Of a stretch of 64,000 bases of DNA, positions 1 to 9,902 are shown piece by piece. The translations under genes were made by a program, and so were the position numbers. This stretch comes from Candidatus Saccharibacteria bacterium CG_4_10_14_0_2_um_filter_52_9. Its GTDB lineage: Bacteria; Actinomycetota; Acidimicrobiia; Acidimicrobiales; RAAP-2. How positions within the stretch are numbered: the first letter of the stretch is position 1; each line of letters starts with the position of its first letter. Location of the stretch: contig CAJCJA010000036.1 of NCBI GenBank assembly GCA_903970515.1, positions 42,986 to 106,985 on the forward strand, read 5' to 3'. The notes under the pieces were generated by a model. It searched no databases, was not told where the DNA came from, and saw only the letters and a list, made by a program, of their open reading frames with translations.

Positions 1-2
1 AA

Positions 3-551
3 TTGATGGCCGCCGCGCTCCAGATCTTGAGCGAGTCGGGTCCCGAGGGCTTCACGATCCGCGCGATTGCTCGACGCGCCGAGGTGGCACCCATGGCCAT
101 CTACAACCACTTCGACGGCAAAGACGGGCTGTTGGAGGCGATTTGGATCGAAGGCTTCACGATGCTGCGTCGTGAACTCGAAGTCACGTCGATAAATCCC
201 AACAACAAACTCTTCGACACCGCCCACGCGTATCGCCGGTTCGCCCTGACACATCGCTCGCACTACACCGTGATGTTCATGCATCGCTTCATTGGTTTCA
301 CACCCTCTGCGTCGGCGGCGGCCGTGGCGCTCGAGACGTTCCAAACCCTCGTGCGACTCGTCAAGTCGGCCCAAAGTGTGGGTATCTTCAGCGACTACGA
401 CACCGTCGACGCCGCCCAGATGTTGTGGTCGACCTGTCATGGCTTCGTCTCATTGGAAATGCTCGACATCAACTTCGCCGCCGATCGTGACGAGACCTTC
501 ATCGATTTCGTGCGGGGAGTCGAACGCGGCATCGCGAACTCACACGAGTAG
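3..551 (+). CDS. TetR/AcrR-family transcriptional regulator (5' partial)
   Basis: One-component DNA-binding repressor type. The N-terminal part contains a TetR helix-turn-helix: a helix ending in SESG, then FTIRAIARRAEVAPMAIYNH, with the YNHF recognition-helix signature. The rest is a helical ligand-binding domain of about 130 residues. The frame runs into the left edge, and the visible part starts inside helix 1 of the fold, so the true start lies upstream of the window. The 3' end overlaps the 3' end of the convergent sulfatase gene by 12 nt. Ligand and target genes cannot be read from the sequence; the sulfatase/esterase pair next door is a possible target, which is inference only. Confidence 0.85.
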   Translation: MMAAALQILSESGPEGFTIRAIARRAEVAPMAIYNHFDGKDGLLEAIWIEGFTMLRRELEVTSINPNNKLFDTAHAYRRFALTHRSHYTVMFMHRFIGFTPSASAAAVALETFQTLVRLVKSAQSVGIFSDYDTVDAAQMLWSTCHGFVSLEMLDINFAADRDETFIDFVRGVERGIANSHE

Positions 552-1988
552 GAACTCAGCGGGCCAACGTCCCGGCCGACTCGGTCGCAACAGCATATCG
601 GTGTACTCGCGTCGCAGAAATTCCTGGCGCCACACCAGTTGCTCCTGGGCGATCTCGAGCACTCGAGTCGAATCACGACATTCGCTTCGCCACGTGGGAT
701 CTGCGGCGAGGTCAAAGCACTTGAACGATCCATCACCGAATTGCACGTAGGCGGCGTCCTCACCTACGGACACGGCCAAATTCTGACGTGAGAGATTGCG
801 ATCGACTTCGTCGTGAGGTGTCGCGTCGTTGATCCAGTACGTCCGGTAATCCCACTCGTAGTGCGCATACGCTCGCCACGCAACACGCTCACCTCGAAGC
901 AACGCGGACAACGACGCACCGTCGCATTGTGAAGGCACGCCGACACCGATCGCCTCGCACAAGGTTGGCAGCAAGTCCACGTTCTCGGTGAACTCGTGCA
1001 CGCTCGCACCGTTGTTGGTCGAACGAGGATCGCGCCACAGACCAAGTACATGGTAACTCTGCGGAAAGAAGCCGAGCTTTTCGATCAGCCCGTGATCGCC
1101 AAGCTGTTCACCGTGATCGGAGGTGACGACGACCAAGGTATCGTCCCACTCGCCGCGTTGCTCGATGGCGTCAACGACGCGACCGAGTTGGAAATCGATC
1201 TCCGAGATCATGCCGTAGTACTGCGCGCGCAGTACGCGCATGTCGGCTTCCAGAGTGGGTGCAGCGCTCGCGTGCACCGACATCGCGATGTCGTGGATCG
1301 GATGACGATGCACTTTTTCAACGGGCGCAATGGGCAACTCGACGTCGTCGGGGTCATACATCGAAGCGAAGTGGCCGGCCGCAGCGTAGGGCGGATGTGG
1401 TCGCAGATAGCTGAGATGAGCGAACCATCCCCCCTCTTGATGGGCGAGCCACTGGACGAATCGAGTGGTCAGGAACCCGCTGAGCGAGTCCTCGGCCGGT
1501 CGCGAAGGTTCGCCGCGTAACGCGGGCGCCCAGCCACTTTCCACTTGGTAGCCCTTTTGGCGAAGGTAATGAATCCAACCCGCCTGACTCTCGGGCAAGT
1601 AGAGTCCCACCGAGAATCCCGGCAGGATGCCGTCGTAGTTGTCGAGTCGCGGATCGTCCAAGCCCGTCGCGCGCCGAGGGTCCAATCCTTGGTCGGTGTA
1701 ACCAAAGAGCGTCGGGTCATAACCCGCCTCGCGAGCCACTTTCGCCACGTTGGAGAACTCCGCGTCAAGCGGGGTGCCGTTCGCGACGACGCGGTTGTTC
1801 ATCTGATAGGTGCCGGTGTACAACGCGGCTCGTCCCGGTGCGCACGGTGCAGCTTGGGAGAAGTGTCGCTCGAGACGCACCCCTTCGGAGGCGATGCGAT
1901 CGAGCGTCGGCGTCGTGACGAGCGAGTGACCGGCAGCGCCGTACGAGTCGCCGCGAAATTGATCGAGGGTGATGAAAAGGACGTTCAC
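540..1988 (-). CDS. Sulfatase / alkaline-phosphatase-superfamily hydrolase
   Basis: Probable sulfuric (or phosphonic) ester hydrolase. The N-terminus has the metal-binding start of the family (NVLFITLDQFRGDS), and a CxPxR motif, CAPGR, begins at about residue 49; its Cys would be converted to formylglycine in active type I sulfatases. A second metal-site motif, VVTSDHGEQLGDHG, lies in the C-terminal half. At 482 aa it has normal sulfatase length and no evident signal peptide, so it is probably cytoplasmic. The GTG start overlaps the stop of the upstream esterase by 4 nt (GTGA), so the two are likely co-translated. The substrate is unknown. A phosphonate monoester hydrolase is the main alternative. 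Confidence 0.85.
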   Translation of the reverse strand: MNVLFITLDQFRGDSYGAAGHSLVTTPTLDRIASEGVRLERHFSQAAPCAPGRAALYTGTYQMNNRVVANGTPLDAEFSNVAKVAREAGYDPTLFGYTDQGLDPRRATGLDDPRLDNYDGILPGFSVGLYLPESQAGWIHYLRQKGYQVESGWAPALRGEPSRPAEDSLSGFLTTRFVQWLAHQEGGWFAHLSYLRPHPPYAAAGHFASMYDPDDVELPIAPVEKVHRHPIHDIAMSVHASAAPTLEADMRVLRAQYYGMISEIDFQLGRVVDAIEQRGEWDDTLVVVTSDHGEQLGDHGLIEKLGFFPQSYHVLGLWRDPRSTNNGASVHEFTENVDLLPTLCEAIGVGVPSQCDGASLSALLRGERVAWRAYAHYEWDYRTYWINDATPHDEVDRNLSRQNLAVSVGEDAAYVQFGDGSFKCFDLAADPTWRSECRDSTRVLEIAQEQLVWRQEFLRREYTDMLLRPSRPGRWPAEFLLV

Positions 1989-2923
1989 GCTGAGGCGTGC
2001 TCCACGAAGTGATGCATGTGCTCGGCCAAATCGTCGACGATTTGCATCGCTTCGGGAACCAGGCCGCCCAAGCGCAGAAATCCGTGAATCATGCCTTCGG
2101 CTTCGAGGATCTCGACTCGAACACCAAAGTGCTCAAGAAGTCCCGCGTAGGCGAGGCCCTCGTCGCGCAGGGGATCGCACTCGGCGACGACCACGATGGC
2201 GGGCGGCGCGCCACTTAAGTCTTCGAACATGAGAGGCGTGACGCGTGGGTCGGTGTGATCAATGGTGACGCCGAGATACTGCGTGTAGTCATAGCGCAGA
2301 TGCTCGAGGTCGAGCATGTAGCCAACGCCGTAGCGATTCGCCGAGTCCGTGACGAGTTCGGGGCCCATCGTGGGATAGATCAACACTTGCGCGGCGAGGT
2401 CCAGACCCTCGCTCCTCGTGAGTGCCGACGCCACGGCGGCGAGCGTTGCGCCCGCGGAGTCGCCCATCACGAGCAGTTCTGCGCCGTCGGGCGCGAAGTC
2501 GCTCAGATGCGAGGACACGTAGCGAAGCATTGCGATCGCATCGTCGATGCCCGCGGGAAAAACGTGTTCGGGGGCGAGTCGGTACTCCACCGCGAGAAGG
2601 CGCATCTTGGTATCGGTAGCGAGTCGACGGCACAGCCAGTCATGCGTCTCCAGGTCGCCCACTACGAACGAGCCGCCATGAAAGTACAGCACCAGTGCGG
2701 TCTTCTCGTCGCCGGGCGGCACGTACAGTCGCGTGCGAAGAGTTCGACCGTCCAGCGCAACGCCCACGTCAACGATGTCGTCCATCTCGTCGAGTTCGCC
2801 TCGCAATCCTTGGGCGAGTTCGCGGTAGGCCACGCGCCGCTCGGCAATGTCTTGGGTCGAGGGGTGAGGAGGTGGAATCTCTTGTACCGCGCGCACGAAT
2901 GGTTCGAGAGCAGGATGGACCAC
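1985..2923 (-). CDS. Alpha/beta hydrolase, hormone-sensitive-lipase family esterase
   Basis: Carboxylesterase of the HSL/GDXG type, about 312 aa. It shows the oxyanion-hole motif FHGGSFVVG, the nucleophile elbow MGDSAGATL, a catalytic Asp in ECDPLRDEG and the His in MIHGF. I chose the GTG at 2923 because a strong GAAGGGGG ribosome-binding site lies just upstream; the longer reading starting at 2941 would put that site inside the gene. The stop overlaps the sulfatase start by 4 nt, suggesting a two-gene operon. The natural ester substrate is not identifiable. Confidence 0.88.
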   Translation of the reverse strand: MVHPALEPFVRAVQEIPPPHPSTQDIAERRVAYRELAQGLRGELDEMDDIVDVGVALDGRTLRTRLYVPPGDEKTALVLYFHGGSFVVGDLETHDWLCRRLATDTKMRLLAVEYRLAPEHVFPAGIDDAIAMLRYVSSHLSDFAPDGAELLVMGDSAGATLAAVASALTRSEGLDLAAQVLIYPTMGPELVTDSANRYGVGYMLDLEHLRYDYTQYLGVTIDHTDPRVTPLMFEDLSGAPPAIVVVAECDPLRDEGLAYAGLLEHFGVRVEILEAEGMIHGFLRLGGLVPEAMQIVDDLAEHMHHFVEHASA

Positions 2924-3000
2924 GGAACCCCCTTCGCACAAACACTATTCACTGTCGTTGACACGTGCCGATGGAAAGGCACCGATAACTTTGGGACGTG

Positions 3001-3873
3001 ATGATGAGAACTGAGGGCGACTGGACGCTCGTCAGTCAGCGAAACGCACGCAGCGTCCAAACCACGATCGGATGGATCTTCTGGGATCCAGGAGCGGTGC
3101 GACGATACGGCGCGCGTGGCCTCCCCGCGGGACTGGGTTACATCGCCGCACGCTCGGCACCCTTCGCGGGTGCGGGTCCCGATGCCGTGATCGCGGCGCT
3201 CGGATCCATTTCCGAGGAGGGAGTTCGCTATGTCTTTGAGCGACTGAGCTCAAGCGACCAATTCCTCGACGTGTGGCGCGACCGAAATGACGCCGTCCTC
3301 GAGGGTCTGCACGAGTACGCGCCCGACATGCTCGACGCCCTGCGCGATTTTGGGCCACGACTCTGGGAGGTGATTGCACAACTTCCTCTCACCGGACGCC
3401 CCTTCGTGGCGAGTCACCTCACGCTGCCACTACCTCACGACGAGGTGTTGCGGGCGTGGCACGCGGTCAACTTCCTACGTGAATGGAGGGGCGATACTCA
3501 CTGGGCACTTGTCGCCGCCCACGGTCTGAGTGGCGGCGAAGCCTCAATTTTGCACAACGCGTGGCTGGGATACGACGCCGACTGGCTTTCGCTCTCGCGG
3601 GGGAATTCCCCCACCTCCATCGACGTGGCGTGGCGAAGGCTCGAATCCAAAGGACTCGCGAATAATCGCGTCGTCACCTCGGACGCGCTGGCGCTGCGCC
3701 AACACATTGAAGACGAAACCGACCGACTCACCGCCTTGCCGTGGCAGCTGCTCGGCGACGAGGCGTCGGTGGCATTCGCCGAACGATTCGAGCCACCGTG
3801 TAGCAAGTTGCTGGCCCGCGTCGATGAGACCGCCGGTGTCAGATTCCAACCGGCTTCACGAACACGCACCTAA
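3001..3873 (+). CDS. SCO6745 family protein
   Basis: Actinobacterial conserved protein of about 290 aa with no assigned biochemical role. The N-terminal half has the family pattern: a segment around RYGARGLPAGLGYIAARSAPF followed by GPDAVIAAL, as in proteins annotated SCO6745. The C-terminal half is helical and resembles a winged-helix region. No signal peptide or membrane segment is visible. Two ATG codons (3001, 3004) follow a GTG at 2998; I see no decisive ribosome-binding site. It is divergent from the esterase operon and precedes a tRNA gene on the other strand. Confidence 0.75.
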   Translation: MMRTEGDWTLVSQRNARSVQTTIGWIFWDPGAVRRYGARGLPAGLGYIAARSAPFAGAGPDAVIAALGSISEEGVRYVFERLSSSDQFLDVWRDRNDAVLEGLHEYAPDMLDALRDFGPRLWEVIAQLPLTGRPFVASHLTLPLPHDEVLRAWHAVNFLREWRGDTHWALVAAHGLSGGEASILHNAWLGYDADWLSLSRGNSPTSIDVAWRRLESKGLANNRVVTSDALALRQHIEDETDRLTALPWQLLGDEASVAFAERFEPPCSKLLARVDETAGVRFQPASRTRT

Positions 3874-3908
3874 CGAGCCGACAGGAGGGCGAACGCATCT
3901 CGCCACAC

Positions 3909-3984
3909 TGGAGCGGACGACCGGGCTCGAACCGGCGACCTCGACCTTGGCAAGGTCGCGCTCTACCAACTGAGCTACGTCCGC
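3909..3984 (-). tRNA. tRNA-Gly(GCC)
   Basis: On the minus strand the sequence folds as a tRNA. A 7-bp acceptor stem (GCGGACG with CGTCCGC), a D-arm with AGCTCAGTTGGTAGAGC, an anticodon stem CGACC/GGTCG closing the loop TTGCCAA (anticodon GCC), and a T-arm with GGTTCGAGCCC are all visible. The CCA end is encoded in the DNA (3909-3911). Confidence 0.96.
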
Positions 3985-4030
3985 GTGAAAATCAATAATA
4001 GCGGAGTTTCTTTTGCTCGACGAACCGACG

Positions 4031-5464
4031 TCATTGCGCCGAGCGCGCGATCAACGTCGTCGCCTCCTCGAGCAAATAGTCTCGAAGTGAGGCCAGATCG
4101 GGCATCGTGTCGGCACAACCGAGCAATCCGAACTCCAAGTGCTCTTCGAATCCTAGGACCGTGATATTGAGCGAGAACGTGCCAAAGAGGGGACCTACGG
4201 GCGCCGCGGACGCGACCCGATGCCCGCTCAGCCACAGCGGAATGGGAGGACCAGGAACCGAGGACACCATCAGATTGGCCATTGGCGGGATTCGATCAAA
4301 GAGGCTAAACGCAGAGACCATCTTTCCGCCGAGGGAAATTACGGCCGGCCCCAGGACTCGAGGAACGTCTTGGAAGATCTTCGCACGCTTCTCACGTTGC
4401 ACGCCGACGGTCTTGGCCGAGTCCGACGCGATGGCGCGCATTCGCTCGAGCGGATCACTGATGTCGATGTGAAGTGGCACCAACATGCCCGAGATCTGAT
4501 TACCGAGCTCCGAGGCGGAACCTTCGCCTCGAACATTGATGGGCACGAACGCAATGATGTCCTTCTTCGGCGTCTCACCACGATCATCGAATAATCGACG
4601 CAGCGCACCCGACGTCGTTGCCATAACGAAGTCGGTCACCGAAGCCCCGTGAGCCTTCGCCGCCTTCTTCGCGTCCACGAGCGACACGCGAAGTCGGTGG
4701 TATTCCTTTTCCACGCCCGGCGACGCGTTGAGTGAACAACGCTTCGCCTGAAAAATCGTCGGCTGATCGGGGGTCATGCTCTTCTTGCGACGGATCACCA
4801 CGACGCGCACAAGTGCTCGGCCGATTTCGTACAGTCTCGTCGCCCAGGAACGCACGTTCTCGAGTGGCAACATTGGACGTTCACGCACTTGGGCGAACGC
4901 CGCGCGCATGATCCCGAATGAACTTCCAATGAAGGGCCCGTCGTCGGGCTCGTCGGCGTGCGGCGCCGGTGCTCGAACCTCGGGCGAGATGTCAAAGAGA
5001 CTCGCGAAGGTCTCAGCACCCGAGACGCCGTCGGCGAGCGCGTGATGGACCTTGAGCGCGAGTGCTGTTCGACCATCCTCGAGACCTTCGATGACGAGCA
5101 ATTGCCAAAGCGGTCGCTTCGCCGGGAGTTGCTGGGACAGGAACTGGGAGATCAATTGATCGAACTGCGCCGACGTTCCCGGCGCCGGTAGCGCCACGCG
5201 TAGCACGTGCTTGGCGAAATCAAAGTTCTTGTCGGGCACGAGAATTGGCCACGTCATGTCGAAGGGAGCACGGACGATCCGTTTCGTGAGGACGGGAATC
5301 TCGTGGATTCGAGCCGCGATGTTGGACGAAATCAAATTGAAAAGTTGTTCGGGATCACTCTCGTCCCCGACTTCGAGCTCGATCACCGCGCCAATGTTCA
5401 TGGCGGTGCCGGGCGTCTCTAACAAGATGAAGGCGCTATCGAGCGGATCGAGATACTCGTTCAT
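4031..5464 (-). CDS. Wax ester synthase / acyl-CoA:diacylglycerol acyltransferase
   Basis: Makes storage neutral lipids by esterifying acyl-CoA with diacylglycerol or fatty alcohols. The catalytic HHxxxDG motif is present as HHALADG at about residues 140-146, in the N-terminal acyltransferase domain. The C-terminal half matches the WS/DGAT-specific domain (MVSSVPGPP region). At 477 aa it has typical actinobacterial length. Its ATG overlaps the dUTPase stop by 4 nt (ATGA), so it is co-transcribed downstream of dut, which is an unusual partner. The nearby acyl-CoA ligase could supply substrate; that link is inference. Confidence 0.93.
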   Translation of the reverse strand: MNEYLDPLDSAFILLETPGTAMNIGAVIELEVGDESDPEQLFNLISSNIAARIHEIPVLTKRIVRAPFDMTWPILVPDKNFDFAKHVLRVALPAPGTSAQFDQLISQFLSQQLPAKRPLWQLLVIEGLEDGRTALALKVHHALADGVSGAETFASLFDISPEVRAPAPHADEPDDGPFIGSSFGIMRAAFAQVRERPMLPLENVRSWATRLYEIGRALVRVVVIRRKKSMTPDQPTIFQAKRCSLNASPGVEKEYHRLRVSLVDAKKAAKAHGASVTDFVMATTSGALRRLFDDRGETPKKDIIAFVPINVRGEGSASELGNQISGMLVPLHIDISDPLERMRAIASDSAKTVGVQREKRAKIFQDVPRVLGPAVISLGGKMVSAFSLFDRIPPMANLMVSSVPGPPIPLWLSGHRVASAAPVGPLFGTFSLNITVLGFEEHLEFGLLGCADTMPDLASLRDYLLEEATTLIARSAQ

Positions 5465-5895
5465 CGTCCCGTGCTCCCAAATCCTCCGTCACCACGTGTG
5501 GCGTCGGGTAGGTCCTCAACAACCACGAAGGACAATGCGTCGATCGGCAACACGACGAGTTGGGCGACGCGGTCCCCCTTGTGGACGAGGTATTCGCGAT
5601 CGGGATCGAGATTGACCAAGGCCACCTTCACCTCACCTCGGTACCCCGGATCGATCAACCCCGGAGCGTTGACGCACGTGACACCGTGCTTGGAGGCGAG
5701 GCCACTTCGAGGCAAAACGAACCCGCCGTGACCCGACGGAATCGCAACGCTGATGCCCGTACCCACCGTCGCACGCCCGCCACGCGGGGCCAACGTGCAC
5801 GACTCCACTGCCACCAAGTCGCAACCGACGTCGCCGTCGTTGGCGTAGCGAGGCAACACCGCGTCAGGGTGCAACACCCGAGCAAGTATTTCCAT
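5461..5895 (-). CDS. dut: dUTP diphosphatase
   Basis: Hydrolyses dUTP to dUMP and PPi, keeping uracil out of DNA and feeding dTMP synthesis. All five trimeric dUTPase motifs are present in order: GDVGCDL, PRSGLA, GLIDPGYRGEV with the catalytic Asp, GDRVAQLV, and the C-terminal P-loop-like RGDGGFGSTGR. Length is 144 aa, normal for the family. It is the first gene of a two-gene unit with the WS/DGAT gene (4-nt overlap) and is divergent from oligoribonuclease, with a 58-nt intergenic gap that must hold both promoters. Confidence 0.96.
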   Translation of the reverse strand: MEILARVLHPDAVLPRYANDGDVGCDLVAVESCTLAPRGGRATVGTGISVAIPSGHGGFVLPRSGLASKHGVTCVNAPGLIDPGYRGEVKVALVNLDPDREYLVHKGDRVAQLVVLPIDALSFVVVEDLPDATRGDGGFGSTGR

Positions 5896-5953
5896 ACGGC
5901 GAAGGCTACCTCGGCCTTACGTGTTCACGACTTGGATTGGCTAGTGTCGCTTT

Positions 5954-6502
5954 GTGCTCGCGTGGATGGACCTTGAGATGACTGGGCTCGAACCAAAGCG
6001 TCATGTCATCATCGAAATCGCGACGTTGCTGACGGACGATGACCTCAACGTCATCGCCGAAGGACCGGACCTCGTGATTCACGCTACGCCAGCGCAGATG
6101 GAGCAAATGGAAAACGTCGTCATTGAGATGCACACCACGTCGGGTTTGATCGACGCCGTGAAGTTGTCGACGATCACCTGCGCCGACGCGGAAGCTCAGA
6201 CGCTCGCGTTTCTCCAATCGCACATCAGCGAGAAACGTACGGTACCGTTGTGCGGCAATTCGATCGGCACCGACCGTCGGTTTCTTCAGGAGTACATGCC
6301 TGCGCTCGAATCGTTCTTTCACTACCGCAATGTCGATGTCTCGACGATCAAGGAGTTGGCGCGACGCTGGCATCCCGAGGTGCTCGAATCGCTGCAGGAA
6401 AAGACCAGCACGCACCGAGCCCTTGACGATATCCGTGAATCCATTGCCGAATTGGTCCACTATCGCCAAACCCTTTTCCCTCCAGCGCTCACCAGCGGGT
6501 AA
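5954..6502 (+). CDS. orn: Oligoribonuclease
   Basis: 3'-5' exoribonuclease of the DEDDh family that degrades 2-5 nt RNA fragments and linear dinucleotides such as pGpG. Exo I is seen as MDLEMTGL near the N-terminus, Exo II as GNSIGTDRRFL and Exo III as HRALDDIRESI, giving the complete D-E-D-H-D set. Length is 182 aa, typical of Orn. The start is GTG. The downstream acyl-CoA ligase begins 11 nt after the stop, so they may share a transcript. Confidence 0.96.
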   Translation: MLAWMDLEMTGLEPKRHVIIEIATLLTDDDLNVIAEGPDLVIHATPAQMEQMENVVIEMHTTSGLIDAVKLSTITCADAEAQTLAFLQSHISEKRTVPLCGNSIGTDRRFLQEYMPALESFFHYRNVDVSTIKELARRWHPEVLESLQEKTSTHRALDDIRESIAELVHYRQTLFPPALTSG

Positions 6503-6513
6503 CGTCGCTCATC

Positions 6514-8280
6514 ATGACTGAAACACCACTTTCGATCACCGAAGCGACCGCCCAGATGACCGCGCCCGGGCAGATGTTCGAGACCGAAGTGGCCTCGATC
6601 AACGGCGTCGACGTGCGCGTGTGGAAACACGCGCCGGCGAATCTTCGCCAAATCCTCGACCTTTCCCTGGTGCACGCCGCGCGCGATTTCCTCGTCTATG
6701 AGGACCAGCGCATCACGTTCGAGCAGCACTACCGCATCGCGGCCACCCTCGCCGAAGGTCTCCTCAAGCTCGGCGTGACCAAGGGCGACCGCGTCGCGAT
6801 TGCGTCACGCAACCTTCCCCAGTGGATTTGCGCGTTCTGGGGCGCCATGGTCACCGGTGCCGTCGTGGTGCCGCTCAACGCCTGGTGGACGAGTGAGGAA
6901 CTCGCCTATGGACTCACCGACTCGGGCAGCACGGTGCTCTTCGTGGACGAAGAGCGACTCGAGCGACTGTTCAAACAACTCGATCACTTGCCCGACCTCA
7001 AGACCATCATCGTCATCAGCGACGAACCCAAACGCCCGGCGCACGTTGACAAGAAACATTCGAGGATTCAACTACTCGGTTACGAGCAGTTCCTGGGCAA
7101 GGTCGATCCGAGCGCCGCGTTGCCCGACGTAGAGATTGTGCCCGAGGACGACGCCACGATGTTCTACACCTCGGGCACGACCGGCAAACCCAAGGGGGCG
7201 GTGGGTACGCATCGCAACGCCGTCACCAACCTGATGAGTCTCTTCTTCATCGGTCAACGAGCGACGCTGCGTTTTGGCACCGGGAACCTCGACGAACACG
7301 GCGCGAGCATTCCCAACGCCAGTTTGCTCAACGTGCCGCTCTTTCACGCGACCGGTTGCCTCGCGACGATGATTACCAACACTGCCTCGGGCGGAAAGTT
7401 AGTCATGATGCATCACTTCGACGCGGGCAAAGCGCTGGCGTTGATTGAAGCCGAGCGATTGACCAACATCGGCGGCGTGCCCACCATCGCGATGCAAATC
7501 CTCGATCACCCCGACTTCAAGAAGTTCGACACGTCGAGCGTTCGATCAGTGTCCTATGGCGGCGCCCCCGCCCCACCCGAACTGGTGCGACGCATACAAG
7601 CGGCCTTTCCCGTAGGGCAGCCCGGCAACGGCTACGGACTCACCGAGACGTCGGCGGCGGTGTGCATGAACATCGGACCGGACTACGTGGCGCGTCCCAC
7701 GAGTTGTGGCATCGCGGTGCCGGTGTGTGACGTCGCCATCGTGCCCGAGGACTACGAAGGTCTCGAGCCGGGAGACGACCTCGCGAAGGGACCCGACGTC
7801 GTGGGCGAGTTGTGGATCAAGGGACCCAACGTCGTGCGCGGCTACTGGCACAAACCCGAAGCGACGGCCAAATCCTTCACGAATGGATGGCTCCACACCG
7901 GTGACGTCGCGCGCATCGACGAAGACGGTTTCATCTACATCGTGGACCGGGCGAAGGACATGATCATCCGCGGTGGCGAGAACGTCTATTCGGTTATCGT
8001 CGAAGCCGCCATCTTCGAACATCCAGACGTCGCCGACTGCGCGGTCGTCGGTGTCGCGCACCCGACGCTCGGCGAGGAGGTCGCCGCCGTCATCGTGCTG
8101 CGACCCGGACGCGTCGTCGACGCCGATGAGATCATGCGCCACGTGGGCCAGCGCCTCGCGCAGTTTGAAGTACCGACGCGAATCTTTTTCCGCACCCTGG
8201 CACTGCCGCGCAATCCGCAAGGCAAGGTCCTTAAACGCGAACTTCGCGACTCGCTTCAAGAACAGATGCTCAAGTCCTAG
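6514..8280 (+). CDS. Acyl-CoA synthetase (AMP-forming), fatty-acid CoA ligase
   Basis: Activates a carboxylic acid to acyl-AMP and then acyl-CoA. The P-loop-like signature is [17 protein letters not shown], the adenine/acyl region GYGLTETSA, and the C-terminal hinge and lysine regions include [23 protein letters not shown] and [10 protein letters not shown]. Length is 588 aa, within the ANL superfamily range. No membrane segment is seen. The chain-length preference cannot be inferred. Its stop codon overlaps that of the convergent aldo/keto reductase in a palindromic CTAG. Confidence 0.93.
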   Translation: MTETPLSITEATAQMTAPGQMFETEVASINGVDVRVWKHAPANLRQILDLSLVHAARDFLVYEDQRITFEQHYRIAATLAEGLLKLGVTKGDRVAIASRNLPQWICAFWGAMVTGAVVVPLNAWWTSEELAYGLTDSGSTVLFVDEERLERLFKQLDHLPDLKTIIVISDEPKRPAHVDKKHSRIQLLGYEQFLGKVDPSAALPDVEIVPEDDATMFYTSGTTGKPKGAVGTHRNAVTNLMSLFFIGQRATLRFGTGNLDEHGASIPNASLLNVPLFHATGCLATMITNTASGGKLVMMHHFDAGKALALIEAERLTNIGGVPTIAMQILDHPDFKKFDTSSVRSVSYGGAPAPPELVRRIQAAFPVGQPGNGYGLTETSAAVCMNIGPDYVARPTSCGIAVPVCDVAIVPEDYEGLEPGDDLAKGPDVVGELWIKGPNVVRGYWHKPEATAKSFTNGWLHTGDVARIDEDGFIYIVDRAKDMIIRGGENVYSVIVEAAIFEHPDVADCAVVGVAHPTLGEEVAAVIVLRPGRVVDADEIMRHVGQRLAQFEVPTRIFFRTLALPRNPQGKVLKRELRDSLQEQMLKS

Positions 8281-9110
8281 ACGAGGGCGCTGATTGCTTC
8301 GAAGGTCGTCTCGTCGAGCACGACGTCACTGGCGCCACAATTCTCCTCGAGGTGCACAACGCTCGAGGTACCAGGAATTGGCATCATCACTTCGGAACGA
8401 TGCAGCAGCCACGCGAGTGACAACTGGGCCACGCTGACGCCACGTTGCGCGGCGAGTTGATCGAGCGGACCACCACTACGCGCCAAGGCGCCGCGCGCCA
8501 CGGGAAACCAGGGAATGAACCCGATGCCCTCGCGCTCGCAGTAATCGAGGACGTCCTCGCTCTGGCGATTGGCGACGTTGTACAGATTCTGCACGGTGGA
8601 GATCTCGACGATCTCGCGTGCCGCTTTTACCTGATCAACGGTCACTTCGGAGAGTCCGACGGCCCTTACTTTGCCCTCGTCGAGCAAGAGTTTCAAGAGA
8701 CCGTACTGTTCGTCCGCGTCAACACTCGGATCGACTCGGTGCAACTGAAACAAGTCCAGTGACTCTTGCCCGAGGCGACGAAGTGACATCTCACATTCTT
8801 GACGCAGATACTCCGGTCGTCCACAGGGTGACCACACGTCAGGACCCATACGTAGGAGTCCCGCCTTCGTCGCGATCGTCACGTGCTTATAGGGGTGCAA
8901 CGCCTCGTGGATCAACTCTTCGGAGACGTAGGGACCATACGAATCGGCAGTGTCGATGAAGTCCACGCCCAACTCCACGCAACGACGAAGCACGGCCAGC
9001 GCCTCGGCGCGGTCCTCGGGATAACCCCACACCCCCGGACCGGTGATGCGCATCGCACCAAAACCCAGGCGACGCACCGTACGTCCCGCGAAACTGAAGG
9101 TTGTCGTCAT
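8277..9110 (-). CDS. Aldo/keto reductase
   Basis: NAD(P)H-dependent oxidoreductase with a TIM-barrel fold, about 277 aa. The family pattern is present: [11 protein letters not shown] near the N-terminus, the catalytic Asp/Tyr segment [11 protein letters not shown], the Lys segment VTIATKAGL and the His segment LFQLHRVD. The C-terminal cofactor region reads [15 protein letters not shown] chose the ATG at 9110 because a GAGGAG site sits at a good distance, whereas the frame continues upstream to 9134. The substrate is unknown. It lies directly downstream of the peroxiredoxin gene but beyond a strong hairpin. Confidence 0.88.
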   Translation of the reverse strand: MTTTFSFAGRTVRRLGFGAMRITGPGVWGYPEDRAEALAVLRRCVELGVDFIDTADSYGPYVSEELIHEALHPYKHVTIATKAGLLRMGPDVWSPCGRPEYLRQECEMSLRRLGQESLDLFQLHRVDPSVDADEQYGLLKLLLDEGKVRAVGLSEVTVDQVKAAREIVEISTVQNLYNVANRQSEDVLDYCEREGIGFIPWFPVARGALARSGGPLDQLAAQRGVSVAQLSLAWLLHRSEVMMPIPGTSSVVHLEENCGASDVVLDETTFEAISALV

Positions 9111-9145
9111 GGTGGTCATTCTCCTCGAGCGCACCCTACTCGCAA

Positions 9146-9181
9146 CAACGACGCGGCCACCAAAAGGTGGCCGCGTCGTTG
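9146..9181 (-). terminator. Strong hairpin terminator after the peroxiredoxin gene
   Basis: A perfect 16-bp inverted repeat (9146-9161 with 9166-9181) surrounds a 4-nt loop. It begins 14 nt past the peroxiredoxin stop on the minus strand. The following bases on that strand are only mildly T-rich, so it may act with Rho or as an mRNA 3'-end protector. It lies upstream of the aldo/keto reductase start. Confidence 0.8.
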
Positions 9182-9195
9182 AAACTGACTCGTGA

Positions 9196-9831
9196 TTACT
9201 TGTTGGGCTGCGGCGTGACGCGCAGATAGTCCTTTAGCTTCTTGAAGCCCTTAGGGAACTTGGTCTTCGCCTCTTCGTCGGTGATGGAGTTGACGATGAT
9301 CACGTCACCGCCGTCGACCCAATTGACCGGCGTCGCGACGGAGTAGTCCTTCGTCAACTGCAGCGAGTCGAGCACGCGCACTATTTCGTCGATGTTGCGT
9401 CCCGTCGACGCCGGGTAGGTCAGCGTGAGCTTTACCTTCTTGTCCGGGCCGATGATGAAGACGCTACGCACCGTCAACGTGTCGTTCGCGTTCGGGTGGA
9501 TCATGTCGTAGAGGTCCGCGACCTTGTGATTCTCGTCACCGATGAGGGGAAAATTCAGCGCGGTGCCTTGGGTTTCTTTGATGTCGGCCTTCCACTTCTC
9601 GTGCGACGCGACGTCGTCCACCGAAACGCCGATGATTTTGGTGTTGCGCTTGTCAAAGTCACCCTTGCGAGCGGCGAAACCACCGAGCTCGGTCGTGCAC
9701 ACCGGAGTGAAATCCTTGGGGTGCGAGAAGAGGATTCCCCAGCTGTCGCCGAGCCATTCGTGAAAATTAATTGTTCCTTCGGTGGTCTCGGCGGTAAAGT
9801 CCGGGGCCACGTCACCAAGGCGGATCGCCAT
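9196..9831 (-). CDS. 1-Cys peroxiredoxin (Prx6 type)
   Basis: Thiol peroxidase that reduces H2O2 and organic hydroperoxides. The peroxidatic motif is DFTPVCTTE with Cys45, the PVCTTE form typical of the Prx6/1-Cys class. The downstream [13 protein letters not shown] segment and the C-terminal extension with [10 protein letters not shown] also fit that class, as does the 211-aa length. No second conserved resolving Cys-Pro motif is visible. It is a single-gene unit between a 16-bp terminator hairpin and an upstream AT-rich inverted repeat that may be its operator. Confidence 0.94.
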   Translation of the reverse strand: MAIRLGDVAPDFTAETTEGTINFHEWLGDSWGILFSHPKDFTPVCTTELGGFAARKGDFDKRNTKIIGVSVDDVASHEKWKADIKETQGTALNFPLIGDENHKVADLYDMIHPNANDTLTVRSVFIIGPDKKVKLTLTYPASTGRNIDEIVRVLDSLQLTKDYSVATPVNWVDGGDVIIVNSITDEEAKTKFPKGFKKLKDYLRVTPQPNK

Positions 9832-9902
9832 GTGTTTGCTCCTTCAGCGTGCGTACGTCAGTCCCTTGACTGAACCCCACCACTTTAGCCACAAAAGTTT
9901 TG

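Noticed and set aside
2255..3001. 248-aa plus-strand frame opposite the esterase
   Set aside because: Antisense shadow of a well-supported gene with clear catalytic motifs; typical for GC-rich codon bias.
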